Shown here: piece after piece, positions 5,898 through 11,331 of the stretch
Layout: each line of letters opens with the position of its first letter
Position numbering within the stretch: the stretch's first letter is position 1
Assembly: GCA_964532735.1 (NCBI GenBank)
Contig: CAZHKK010000020.1
Span: forward strand, 1 to 11,331
Source of the DNA: JAJXYN01 sp964532735
Lineage (GTDB): Bacteria > Patescibacteriota > Patescibacteriia > JAGPKW01
Length of the DNA stretch: 11,331 bases
Direction of reading: 5' to 3'
Position numbers and translations under genes: made by a program
The notes under the pieces: generated by a model
Databases searched by the model: none
What the model saw: only the letters and a program-made list of their open reading frames with translations
Told to the model about the DNA's origin: nothing

Positions 5898-7256
5898 ATG
5901 GTAGAAAAGACAAAAAAAATTTTAATGATTATTGGTTTTATATTTATTGTTATTGTTTTAGCTTTTTTTATTTGGTTTATGTTTTTTAAATCTAATTCCG
6001 TTCCAAACGTTGATTTAGGCGGGAATACTACTAATAATAATGATAATAATGGAAAATTACCTTCTTCTGGTGGGTCTACAAATACCGGAAAAGATATTAT
6101 TATTGATGACGAAATTTTAAATAATCCAAATTTAACTCCAGAACAAATAAAAGATATTATAAATCAAAATAATGGACAAGATTTAGAAAATATTAATAAT
6201 AATACAAATAATAACACAGGAGAAAAAATTACTGATATGCCAGAAAATTCTTCTGATATTGCTAATGGTGGATCAACTATCTCAAAAAATGTTATAAAAT
6301 ATCCAACTTTAAATTCTATTATTTCTGGCAACAATCTTATTACTTTTAATAAAGAGGATGGTGGTTTTTATAAATTAGATTCTATAACTGGAGTTTCTCA
6401 GTTGATGACAGAAAATAAATTTAAAGGTGCACAAAATATAATTTGGTCTCCAACATCTGATAAAACCATAATAGAATTTCCTGATGGAAGCAATATAATG
6501 TATGATTTTAATAAAAATAAACAATATACACTACCAAAAGATTGGTATAATTTTTCTTTTCAAAAAGATGGAGAAAAAATAGCTTTTTTAATTGATAGCA
6601 ATATGTATAAAGGAAGATGGTTATCTATTGCTGATCCTGACGGTTCAAAACTTTCCGCTATAGAACCTTTAGGAAATAATGCAGACAGAGTTATAGTTGA
6701 TTATTCTCCTAATGAACAAATGATTGCTATGTCTAGAACAGGTGAAGCTATAGGTGGTTTAAATCAGCAAATTTTATTAATTGGGTTAAATAATGAAAAT
6801 TTTAAAGCTTTAGATGTTTATGGGAGAGGTTTTCATCCTATTTGGACACCAGCAGGTGATAAGGTTGTTTATGATGCTTATAATTCAGAAACTTCTTATA
6901 ATCCTAACTTATGGGTTGTTAATGCTGGCCCAGGAAATATTGGAACTTCTCATAAAAACTTAGGAATAACGACATGGGTTTCTAAGTGTGGTTTTGATTC
7001 TACTGGCAAATTTTTATATTGTGGAGTTCCAAAAGATACTCTTCCTCCTGGAACGGGGATATTCCCAGAAACTTTAGATGATGGAGAATTTTATGATAAT
7101 ATATATAAAATTAATATTTATACAGGATATTCTCAATTGATTGCAAAGCCGATTCCAAATATTTCTGTTGAAAGTTTGTATGTTTCTGATGATGATTCTA
7201 TTTTATATTACAAAGATAAAAAAACTGGTTATATTTATAATATGAGATTAAAATAG
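5898..7256 (+). CDS. Membrane-anchored beta-propeller (WD40/TolB-like) protein
   Basis: An N-terminal membrane anchor (about residues 8-30) follows Lys-rich residues, with no evident cleavage site. Next comes a long Asn/Gly/Thr-rich, low-complexity linker (34-128), then a C-terminal beta-propeller (about 133-452). Blade-like repeats are visible as a hydrophobic strand, Ser/Thr/Pro-x-Asp/Gly turn and second strand: IIWSPTSDKTIIEF (181-194), FSFQKDGEKIAFLI (219-232), VDYSPNEQMIAMSR (267-280), PIWTPAGDKVVYDA (314-327), CGFDSTGKFLYCGV (364-377) and YVSDDDSILYYKDK (428-441). Six blades are readable. This is the WD40-like (PD40/TolB) pattern. Such domains bind proteins, so it probably serves as an exterior interaction module of the secretion-like machine. 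It is the last gene of the cluster, ends with TAG, and is followed by a strong hairpin. Confidence 0.83.
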   Translation: MVEKTKKILMIIGFIFIVIVLAFFIWFMFFKSNSVPNVDLGGNTTNNNDNNGKLPSSGGSTNTGKDIIIDDEILNNPNLTPEQIKDIINQNNGQDLENINNNTNNNTGEKITDMPENSSDIANGGSTISKNVIKYPTLNSIISGNNLITFNKEDGGFYKLDSITGVSQLMTENKFKGAQNIIWSPTSDKTIIEFPDGSNIMYDFNKNKQYTLPKDWYNFSFQKDGEKIAFLIDSNMYKGRWLSIADPDGSKLSAIEPLGNNADRVIVDYSPNEQMIAMSRTGEAIGGLNQQILLIGLNNENFKALDVYGRGFHPIWTPAGDKVVYDAYNSETSYNPNLWVVNAGPGNIGTSHKNLGITTWVSKCGFDSTGKFLYCGVPKDTLPPGTGIFPETLDDGEFYDNIYKINIYTGYSQLIAKPIPNISVESLYVSDDDSILYYKDKKTGYIYNMRLK

Positions 7257-7265
7257 TTAAAAAAA

Positions 7266-7296
7266 CGTAGATGTAAGATATAATCTTACATCTACG
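7266..7296. repeat. Perfect 14-bp inverted repeat at the end of the secretion-like cluster
   Basis: Arms cgtagatgtaagat (7266-7279) and atcttacatctacg (7283-7296) are exact reverse complements around a three-base loop (ATA). It begins 9 nt after the propeller gene's stop. On the plus strand it is followed by GGGG, not a T-tract. On the minus strand the stem is followed by six T's, the layout of an intrinsic terminator for minus-strand transcripts. It may act as an mRNA 3'-end stabilising hairpin or weak terminator for the cluster, as a terminator for antisense transcription, or as an operator, since it ends only three bases before the -35 of the tRNA-Leu promoter. Confidence 0.8.
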
Positions 7297-7299
7297 GGG

Positions 7300-7328
7300 T
7301 TGACTTCAGTATTATTTTTATATATAAT
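7300..7328 (+). promoter_or_regulatory. Sigma-70 type promoter of tRNA-Leu
   Basis: The -35 TTGACT (7300-7305, five of six consensus bases) and a perfect -10 TATAAT (7323-7328) are separated by exactly 17 nt. Predicted transcription start is near 7335, about 12 nt before the mature tRNA 5' end. This is the best consensus promoter in the window, as expected for a stable RNA gene. Confidence 0.85.
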
Positions 7329-7346
7329 TTGTTTGTATTTTTATGT

Positions 7347-7433
7347 GCCGAGGTGGTGAAATTGGTAGACACGCAAGACTTAAAATCTTGTTCTAGTAAT
7401 AGAGTGCGGGTTCAAGTCCCGCTCTCGGCACCA
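7347..7433 (+). tRNA. tRNA-Leu (anticodon UAA)
   Basis: Class II tRNA of 87 nt including an encoded CCA (7431-7433). The acceptor GCCGAGG pairs with TCTCGGC (one G-U). The D arm carries the GGTAGACAC leucine-type segment. The anticodon stem CAAGA/TCTTG encloses loop CTTAAAA, giving anticodon TAA, which reads UUA, the leucine codon dominating the genes here. A long variable arm follows the anticodon stem, then T arm GCGGG-TTCAAGT-CCCGC. It has its own promoter just upstream and a terminator just downstream, so it is an independent unit between two protein regions. Confidence 0.97.
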
Positions 7434-7449
7434 AGTGTTATACACATTT

Positions 7450-7487
7450 AAAATAATACCTTATATTTGGTATTATTTTTTATTTTT
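7450..7487 (+). terminator. Intrinsic terminator after tRNA-Leu
   Basis: AAAATAATACC (7450-7460) and GGTATTATTTT (7469-7479) form a perfect 11-bp stem with an eight-base loop. The right arm runs directly into a T-rich tract (to about 7487). Position is 17 nt after the tRNA CCA. The stem is AT-rich, in keeping with the genome. Confidence 0.78.
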
Positions 7488-7566
7488 AATATAATTTTAT
7501 TAAAAAATTTAATTTTTTATAATTTAAAATTTTGTATAGTAGAAATATAAATTTTAAATTATAAAT

Positions 7567-9318
7567 ATGAAAAGTTATTATTTTTTTATATTCTTATTTT
7601 TTGTTTCTTTTAAGTTTTGTTTTGCTTCTAATAATATTATTATTTCTCAAGTTCAAGTTTCTGGGAATTCTTCTACGGATGAATTTATTGAATTATATAA
7701 TCCTACTCCTAAAGATATAGATTTGTTTGATTATAAAATTCAAAAAAAAAGTAGTTCTGGTGCTTCTTATAATATAGTTTCTTCAATTCCTGAAAAATCT
7801 ACAATAAAAGCCTTTTCTTATTATTTGGTAGCTCATGAAAATTTTTCTTTAAAGGAGATTATTAAGCCTGATTTTGTTTATACAAATTATTCTTTGGCAA
7901 ATAATAATTCTATTGTTCTTTATAATTCTGATAATAATATTGTTGATGTTGTTGGTTTTGGTGATTGTTCTTATTTTGAATCTTCTTGTTTAAATAATAT
8001 TTTGTCGAATCAATCTTTTGTTCGTATTAATGATTATAATAATTATGGTATTGGTTATGGGTATGGTTATGGAAATGAAATTTTATGTGATAATTTTGAT
8101 ACGGATAATAATATTTTAGATTTCTTTATATTAGAAAAGTCTAGTCCTAGAAATTCTTTTTTTAAAAATGAATGCAAATATTTATCTTTACCTGTTGTAA
8201 AATTTGATAATAATTTATTAAGTAATTCTTCAAATTCTTCTAATTATTTAAACGTTGATTTAGAAAAAAACAATGAAAATATGGCTAATGATTTTAAAAG
8301 TATTTTTATTCAAGATAATTTAAAAAATTATAATATTGATTTGAATGTTGAAGATAATGGCAGTATTGAAAAAGATATTATGGATTTTGATTTAGAAGAA
8401 AAAATTGAAAATATTGTTTTAAAAAATGATACAAAAAACATAAATTCATATGAAAAAAATAAATTAATTAATATTGAGGATTTTCAATTTTTAAATATTG
8501 ATGAAAATGTTTCTTTGTATGGTATTGTTTCTGTTTTACCTGGAGAAATTTCAAATAAGTATTTTTATTTAAATGGAGTTCAGGTTTATAATTCTAAAGG
8601 ATTATTTCCTAAATTGTCGTTTGGGGATAGAGTTTTTTTGTCTGGGATAGTATCTTCTAATTATGGAGAAAAAAGAATAAAAATAAGTAATGTGAATGAC
8701 ATAAGTATTATTTCGAGAGATAATATTGTAGATGTTTGTGATTTATATAATATTGAAGATGAAGTAGATTTTTTTATAGCAAAATTGGTTTCTGTTAATG
8801 GTGTTTTGTCTAGAAAAAAAACAAATAAGGTTTATATTTTAAATGAAGATGTTGAAACTGAAATTTATTTAACAGATAATTTAAAAGATTTATATAAAAA
8901 TTTAAAAATAGGAGACAATATTAGTGTTATAGGCGTTTTAAATAAAAGAAATGATATTTATAGAATTATTCCTAGAAATTCTAATGATATAGAGTTTGTA
9001 GATGTTGATTTAGATAAAAATGCTGAAATAAATGCAGCTTTTGTTTATGAAACTGATGATAATTTATATAATAATAATGAAGGAAATTTAAAAAAAATAT
9101 CATCAAAAGCAGATTTATTATTAGAAGAAAATGAAAATAGTAAAAATTATGTAATTAAAAATAATAATGAAAATTTAAGTTTATTAAAATATTTTATTAT
9201 TATTTTTATTTTAATTTTTTTATTTATTATTTTTGTAATTATGTATAAAAAAAGAATTTTTATGAGAATAAATATTATTATTAAGTTGATTTTTAAAAAA
9301 ATTTTTAAAAGTAAGTAA
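7567..9318 (+). CDS. Secreted lamin-tail-domain / OB-fold protein with C-terminal membrane anchor
   Basis: A signal peptide (1-20, cleavage likely after FCFA) is followed by a lamin-tail domain at about 21-157, recognised by VQVSGNSSTDEFIELYNPT (29-47), DIDLFDYKI (50-58) and the later SLANNNSIVLYNSDNNIVDV (109-128). A Gly-Tyr repeat sits at 161-169 and four cysteines at 134, 141, 174 and 203. An Asn-rich disordered linker spans about 205-300. Two OB-fold-like modules follow at about 305-385 and 395-480 (VSLYGIVSVLPGE, GDRVFLSGIV, GDNISVIGVLNK). A membrane helix is at 541-559, with a strongly basic tail to 583 that would stay inside. Lamin-tail and OB-fold pairings occur in bacterial surface or exported nucleic-acid-associated proteins, so a surface DNA-binding role is plausible but unproven. 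It is probably transcribed alone: terminator upstream, convergent terminator downstream. The only -10 candidate seen is TATAGT at 7535-7540. Confidence 0.85.
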   Translation: MKSYYFFIFLFFVSFKFCFASNNIIISQVQVSGNSSTDEFIELYNPTPKDIDLFDYKIQKKSSSGASYNIVSSIPEKSTIKAFSYYLVAHENFSLKEIIKPDFVYTNYSLANNNSIVLYNSDNNIVDVVGFGDCSYFESSCLNNILSNQSFVRINDYNNYGIGYGYGYGNEILCDNFDTDNNILDFFILEKSSPRNSFFKNECKYLSLPVVKFDNNLLSNSSNSSNYLNVDLEKNNENMANDFKSIFIQDNLKNYNIDLNVEDNGSIEKDIMDFDLEEKIENIVLKNDTKNINSYEKNKLINIEDFQFLNIDENVSLYGIVSVLPGEISNKYFYLNGVQVYNSKGLFPKLSFGDRVFLSGIVSSNYGEKRIKISNVNDISIISRDNIVDVCDLYNIEDEVDFFIAKLVSVNGVLSRKKTNKVYILNEDVETEIYLTDNLKDLYKNLKIGDNISVIGVLNKRNDIYRIIPRNSNDIEFVDVDLDKNAEINAAFVYETDDNLYNNNEGNLKKISSKADLLLEENENSKNYVIKNNNENLSLLKYFIIIFILIFLFIIFVIMYKKRIFMRINIIIKLIFKKIFKSK

Positions 9319-9333
9319 TAATAATATTTATAA

Positions 9334-9366
9334 AACAAAAAATAGCTATTAAAGCTATTTTTTGTT
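9334..9366. terminator. Bidirectional intrinsic terminator between the lamin-tail gene and tRNA-Asp
   Basis: Arms AACAAAAAATAGCT (9334-9347) and AGCTATTTTTTGTT (9353-9366) are exact reverse complements with a five-base loop. Each strand reads a stem whose 3' side contains six consecutive T's, so it can stop both the plus-strand lamin-tail gene (16 nt before it) and the minus-strand tRNA-Asp, whose 3' CCA lies one base away on the other side. Confidence 0.85.
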
Positions 9367-9367
9367 A

Positions 9368-9444
9368 TGGCGGTCCCTACGGGACTCGAACCCGTGGTCT
9401 CCTCCGTGACAGGGAGGCGTGTTAACCAGCTACACCAAGGAACC
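9368..9444 (-). tRNA. tRNA-Asp (anticodon GUC)
   Basis: On the minus strand, acceptor GGTTCCT pairs with AGGGACC (one T-G wobble), discriminator G and encoded CCA at 9370-9368. The D arm contains AGCTGGTTAACAC. The anticodon stem CCTCC/GGAGG encloses loop CTGTCAC, giving anticodon GTC (Asp). The T arm is ACGGG-TTCGAGT-CCCGT. Length is 77 nt with CCA. It is the only minus-strand gene in the window and is convergent with the lamin-tail gene. Confidence 0.97.
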
Positions 9445-9461
9445 TTATTTTTAATACAAAT

Positions 9462-9490
9462 AGAATATCATATTTTTTTTAACATTACAA
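9462..9490 (-). promoter_or_regulatory. Promoter of tRNA-Asp (minus strand)
   Basis: Read on the minus strand: -35 TTGTAA (complement of 9485-9490), a 17-nt spacer, then -10 TATTCT (complement of 9462-9467), with TGA directly before it making an extended -10 (TGaTATTCT). Predicted start is about 11 nt before the tRNA 5' end, matching the spacing seen for tRNA-Leu. Confidence 0.65.
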
Positions 9491-9537
9491 GGGGTTTTTT
9501 ATGTTTGTATATTAATGTTTTTTAAATGTTATTTTTA

Positions 9538-9546
9538 TGGTATTAT
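9538..9546 (+). promoter_or_regulatory. Extended -10 promoter (TGgTATTAT) for the small-membrane-protein/rsmE operon
   Basis: TG, one base, TATTAT in the 132-nt gap between tRNA-Asp and the 61-aa gene. It predicts a start near 9553 and a leader of about 24 nt without a Shine-Dalgarno. The -35 region is only a T-run. It is divergent from, and about 50 bases away from, the tRNA-Asp promoter. Confidence 0.45.
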
Positions 9547-9576
9547 ATTCATATATAAATAAGTATTTTATGTTTT

Positions 9577-9762
9577 ATGGGTCGTAGAGAAGTTGATTTA
9601 AAACCTAAAAAAGAAAATAAGTTTAATTTAAAAATTACTATTAATTGGGAGATGTTATTTAAGGTTACAATTAAAGTTTTTTTATTAATTTTAATTGTTT
9701 ATATAATTTTATATATTAAATATAGGTTTGATTATAATGAATATTTGATAAGAAATTTTTAA
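9577..9762 (+). CDS. Small single-pass membrane protein (61 aa) coupled to rsmE
   Basis: A short basic N-terminus (MGRREVDLKPKKENK) is followed by one hydrophobic segment at about residues 27-48, then an aromatic, charged C-terminus. The positive-inside rule puts the N-terminus in the cytoplasm. No family is recognised. Its TAA (9760-9762) shares its last A with the rsmE ATG, a one-base overlap (TAATG) that implies translational coupling and supports it as a real gene despite the length. It heads an operon with a candidate promoter about 30 nt upstream. Confidence 0.7.
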   Translation: MGRREVDLKPKKENKFNLKITINWEMLFKVTIKVFLLILIVYIILYIKYRFDYNEYLIRNF

Positions 9763-10457
9763 TGAAAAAAATTCATAGATTTTTTTATAATTTTAAGATA
9801 AAAGACAATATTATAAATATTGATGATTTTGAAATTGTTAATCAAATTAGAAATGTTTTAAAATTAAAAATAAATGAGAAATTTATTATTTTTTTTAATA
9901 ATAATGAAGTTTTGTGTTCTATTAGAAATATAAATAAAAAATTTATTAATTGTGATGTTTTGAAAAATAATTTTTTAAATAAAGATAATAAAGAAATTAT
10001 TTTATGTTGTGCTATTCTTAAAAAAGATAATTTTGAGCTTATTGTTCAAAAATCTGCTGAAATAGGCATATCTAAAATTATTCCAGTTATAACGGAAAGA
10101 ACTATTAAAACAAATCTTAATTTTGATAGATTAAACAAAATATCTAAAGAAGCTTGTGAACAAGCTGAAAGAAAGAATATCATGGAAATTAATGAAATTA
10201 AAAATTTAAAAGATTGTTTTAATATTAAAAATGATATAAATATTTTTTTTGATTTTTCTGGAGAAGATTTATTTAAAAAAAAGATTTGTAAAAAAAATAA
10301 GTCAATATTATTTTTTATTGGTCCAGAAGGTGGTTTTACTGATCAGGAAGTTAATTTGGCCAAAAAAAATAATTTTATTATAGCTAGATTGGGGGATAAT
10401 GTTTTAAGGGGTGAAACGGCTGCTATTATTGCAAGTTATTTATTGGTTAATTGTTAG
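9762..10457 (+). CDS. rsmE: 16S rRNA (uracil1498-N3)-methyltransferase RsmE
   Basis: RsmE uses S-adenosylmethionine to methylate N3 of U1498 in 16S rRNA, in the decoding region of the small subunit. The 231-aa protein has the family layout. An N-terminal PUA-like domain (about 1-70) includes IRNVLKLKINEKFIIF (29-44). A C-terminal SPOUT methyltransferase domain (about 75-231) contains KSAEIGISKIIPVITER (97-113), the SKEACEQAER segment (128-137), the knot motif FIGPEGGFTDQE (185-196) and LGDNVLRGETAA (210-221). The common Arg-Thr-Glu-Thr of the last motif reads Arg-Gly-Glu-Thr here, a mild change. Length is slightly short of the usual 240-250. It overlaps the upstream small gene by one base and is followed 11 nt later by the FkbM gene, so the three are one operon. 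It ends with TAG. Confidence 0.94.
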   Translation: MKKIHRFFYNFKIKDNIINIDDFEIVNQIRNVLKLKINEKFIIFFNNNEVLCSIRNINKKFINCDVLKNNFLNKDNKEIILCCAILKKDNFELIVQKSAEIGISKIIPVITERTIKTNLNFDRLNKISKEACEQAERKNIMEINEIKNLKDCFNIKNDINIFFDFSGEDLFKKKICKKNKSILFFIGPEGGFTDQEVNLAKKNNFIIARLGDNVLRGETAAIIASYLLVNC

Positions 10458-10468
10458 TTTTGTATTTT

Positions 10469-11197
10469 ATGAATAAAAATTATCATAATTTTAATAATTT
10501 AAATTTTTCTTATTATCTTCGTGATGATGTTGATTTCTCTGTTTTTAATGAGATTTTTAAATTTGTTGAATATAAATCTTCTATTGATTTAATTAAAAAA
10601 TCAACAATGCCAATTATTGATATTGGTGCTCATGTTGGTTTTTTTTCTATTTTTGTAAGTTGTTTAAATAAAAATATTTTTGTTTATGCGGTGGAACCAG
10701 AAAAGAAAAATTTTGAATTATTAGAAAAACATAAAAATGAAAATAATTTAAAAAATATTAAAACTTTTAAATGTGCTATAGGAGAAGAAACTAAAAATGG
10801 TAATTTGTTTATTTCTGAAGATAGTGTAAATAATTTTATTGTTAAAAATAATTTAAAAAATAAAATAAATGATAAAAATTTTCAAAACGTTAGAATTTTT
10901 TCTATTAAAGATTTTTTAGATACTAATAATATTAAAAAAGTTTCTCTTATTAAAATGGATATTGAGGGGGAGGAATTTGCTATTATTAATAGTATTGATA
11001 AGGATACTTATTTAAGAATAGGTGCTTTTATTATGGAATATCATGAAATAAATAATAAAAATGAAAATTTTAGAAATAAAAAAGACATAGAAAATAAATT
11101 AAGAGAAAATGGTTTTTCTGTTCAAATATTTCCTTCAAATTTTGATAAAAATATGGGTTTTATTTTTGCTCTCAACAAGAGAAGTGATATAATATAA
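10469..11197 (+). CDS. FkbM-family SAM-dependent methyltransferase
   Basis: A class I methyltransferase of the FkbM family, whose members O-methylate sugars, polyketides or surface glycans. In the 242-aa version starting at ATG 10469, motif I is IIDIGAHVGFFS (49-60), followed by the acidic YAVEPEKKNFELLEKH (73-88) that binds the SAM ribose. The family's KMDIEGEEF lies at 162-170 and IMEYHEI at 188-194. All core residues are present. An in-frame TTG at 10451 would add six residues and overlap rsmE; the ATG is preferred because it avoids the rare codon and the family-like sequence begins later. Neither start has a Shine-Dalgarno. The substrate is not shown, and a surface polysaccharide target is inferred from the family. 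Its end holds the promoter for the next gene. Confidence 0.9.
   Translation: MNKNYHNFNNLNFSYYLRDDVDFSVFNEIFKFVEYKSSIDLIKKSTMPIIDIGAHVGFFSIFVSCLNKNIFVYAVEPEKKNFELLEKHKNENNLKNIKTFKCAIGEETKNGNLFISEDSVNNFIVKNNLKNKINDKNFQNVRIFSIKDFLDTNNIKKVSLIKMDIEGEEFAIINSIDKDTYLRIGAFIMEYHEINNKNENFRNKKDIENKLRENGFSVQIFPSNFDKNMGFIFALNKRSDII
11185..11193 (+). promoter_or_regulatory. Extended -10 promoter (TGaTATAAT) for the gene at 11221
   Basis: A perfect extended -10, identical to the one before the PrgI gene, overlaps the last codons of the FkbM gene. It predicts a start near 11200 and a leader of about 21 nt with no Shine-Dalgarno. A weak -35 (TTGCTC, 16-nt spacing) is at 11166-11171. It suggests that the next gene is transcribed separately from the rsmE operon. 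Confidence 0.55.
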
Positions 11198-11220
11198 TTA
11201 TAATTTAAATAGAATATTTT

Positions 11221-11331
11221 ATGAAAAATTTTTTTAAAAAATTAAATATAGTATTTATTTTTTGTTTTTTTGTTTTTTCTTTTTATAATATATCTAATGC
11301 TTCTACATATTTTTCAACTTCTCAAAAAGAA
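11221..11331 (+). CDS. N-terminus of a secreted protein (3' truncated by window edge)
   Basis: Only 37 codons are visible and the frame is open at the right edge. The start is ATG with a Lys-rich n-region (MKNFFKKLN), a long hydrophobic Phe-rich core (about 10-23) and a probable cleavage site after SNA (residues 25-27). The mature protein begins near Ser-Thr-Tyr-Phe-Ser-Thr-Ser. That opening loosely resembles CPR exported proteins starting with a cohesin-type domain, but too little is present to assign a family. Its own extended -10 promoter is just upstream. Confidence 0.65.
   Translation, partial: MKNFFKKLNIVFIFCFFVFSFYNISNASTYFSTSQKE

Noticed and set aside
7347..7433. tRNA-Leu as the attachment site of an integrated conjugative element
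   Set aside because: No integrase or relaxase is seen and no second copy of the tRNA 3' end occurs in the window. The neighbouring cluster has the same base composition as the rest.
8047..8072. Gly-Tyr coding repeat in the lamin-tail gene as a tandem repeat element
   Set aside because: Only a few imperfect six-base units are present. It is a short local feature of the protein without sign of a wider repeat array.
9147..9338. Minus-strand open frame of 63 codons and similar ones at 630-818 and 5445-5678
   Set aside because: Their Ile/Tyr/Phe/Lys-rich products are antisense images of Lys/Asn/Ile-rich genes. None has a convincing promoter, conserved motif or operon context.
3..11331. Alternative genetic code (TGA as Gly or Trp)
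   Set aside because: All genes read through in the standard code to family-typical ends, Trp uses TGG, and no conserved domain is interrupted by TGA.

Overview
The window is extremely AT-rich (A+T clearly dominates even at coding third positions). It carries twelve tightly packed plus-strand genes complete at their 3' ends, one plus-strand gene cut by the right edge, one plus-strand tRNA and one minus-strand tRNA. The gene content suggests a Patescibacteria/CPR (Parcubacteria-like) genome. The main reasons are a PrgI / TraC-like / VirB4 cassette without relaxase or coupling protein, a lamin-tail-domain surface protein with a C-terminal membrane anchor, very short intergenic gaps, and no recognisable Shine-Dalgarno sequence before any start. 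The lineage is an inference from gene content, not from a marker phylogeny. The code is standard: all twelve visible stops are TAA or TAG, and no reading frame needs TGA as sense.

Region 1 (1-7256) is a co-directional cluster for a type IV secretion-like envelope machine. In order it holds: the C-terminal end of an unrecognised helical protein; a 427-aa cytoplasmic orphan; a PrgI-family membrane protein; a TraC-like stand-alone relative of the VirB4 N-terminal domain; a full VirB4/TraC-type ATPase with intact Walker A and B motifs; a single-pass protein with a possible VirB8/NTF2-like exterior domain; a small single-pass protein with two C-terminal cysteines; and a membrane-anchored beta-propeller. 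PrgI, TraC-like and VirB4 are the recognisable inner-membrane and energising parts. The three membrane proteins after VirB4 look like the extracytoplasmic part of the same machine. No VirD4, relaxase, integrase or VirB6 is visible in the window, so its substrate is unknown.

Region 2 (7257-7566) is a boundary. A perfect 14-bp inverted repeat closes the cluster, followed three bases later by a near-consensus sigma-70 promoter (TTGACT, 17-nt spacer, TATAAT), then tRNA-Leu(UAA) and a hairpin/T-tract terminator.

Region 3 (7567-9576) encodes a secreted, C-terminally anchored lamin-tail plus OB-fold protein. It converges on a minus-strand tRNA-Asp(GUC), and the two share a palindromic, T-flanked bidirectional terminator. 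The tRNA-Asp promoter lies back to back with a plus-strand promoter for the next operon.

Region 4 (9577-11331) is a compact operon: a 61-aa membrane peptide overlaps RsmE (16S rRNA m3U1498 methyltransferase) by one base, and RsmE is followed at once by an FkbM-family methyltransferase. A separate extended -10 promoter inside the end of the FkbM gene precedes a secreted protein cut by the window end.
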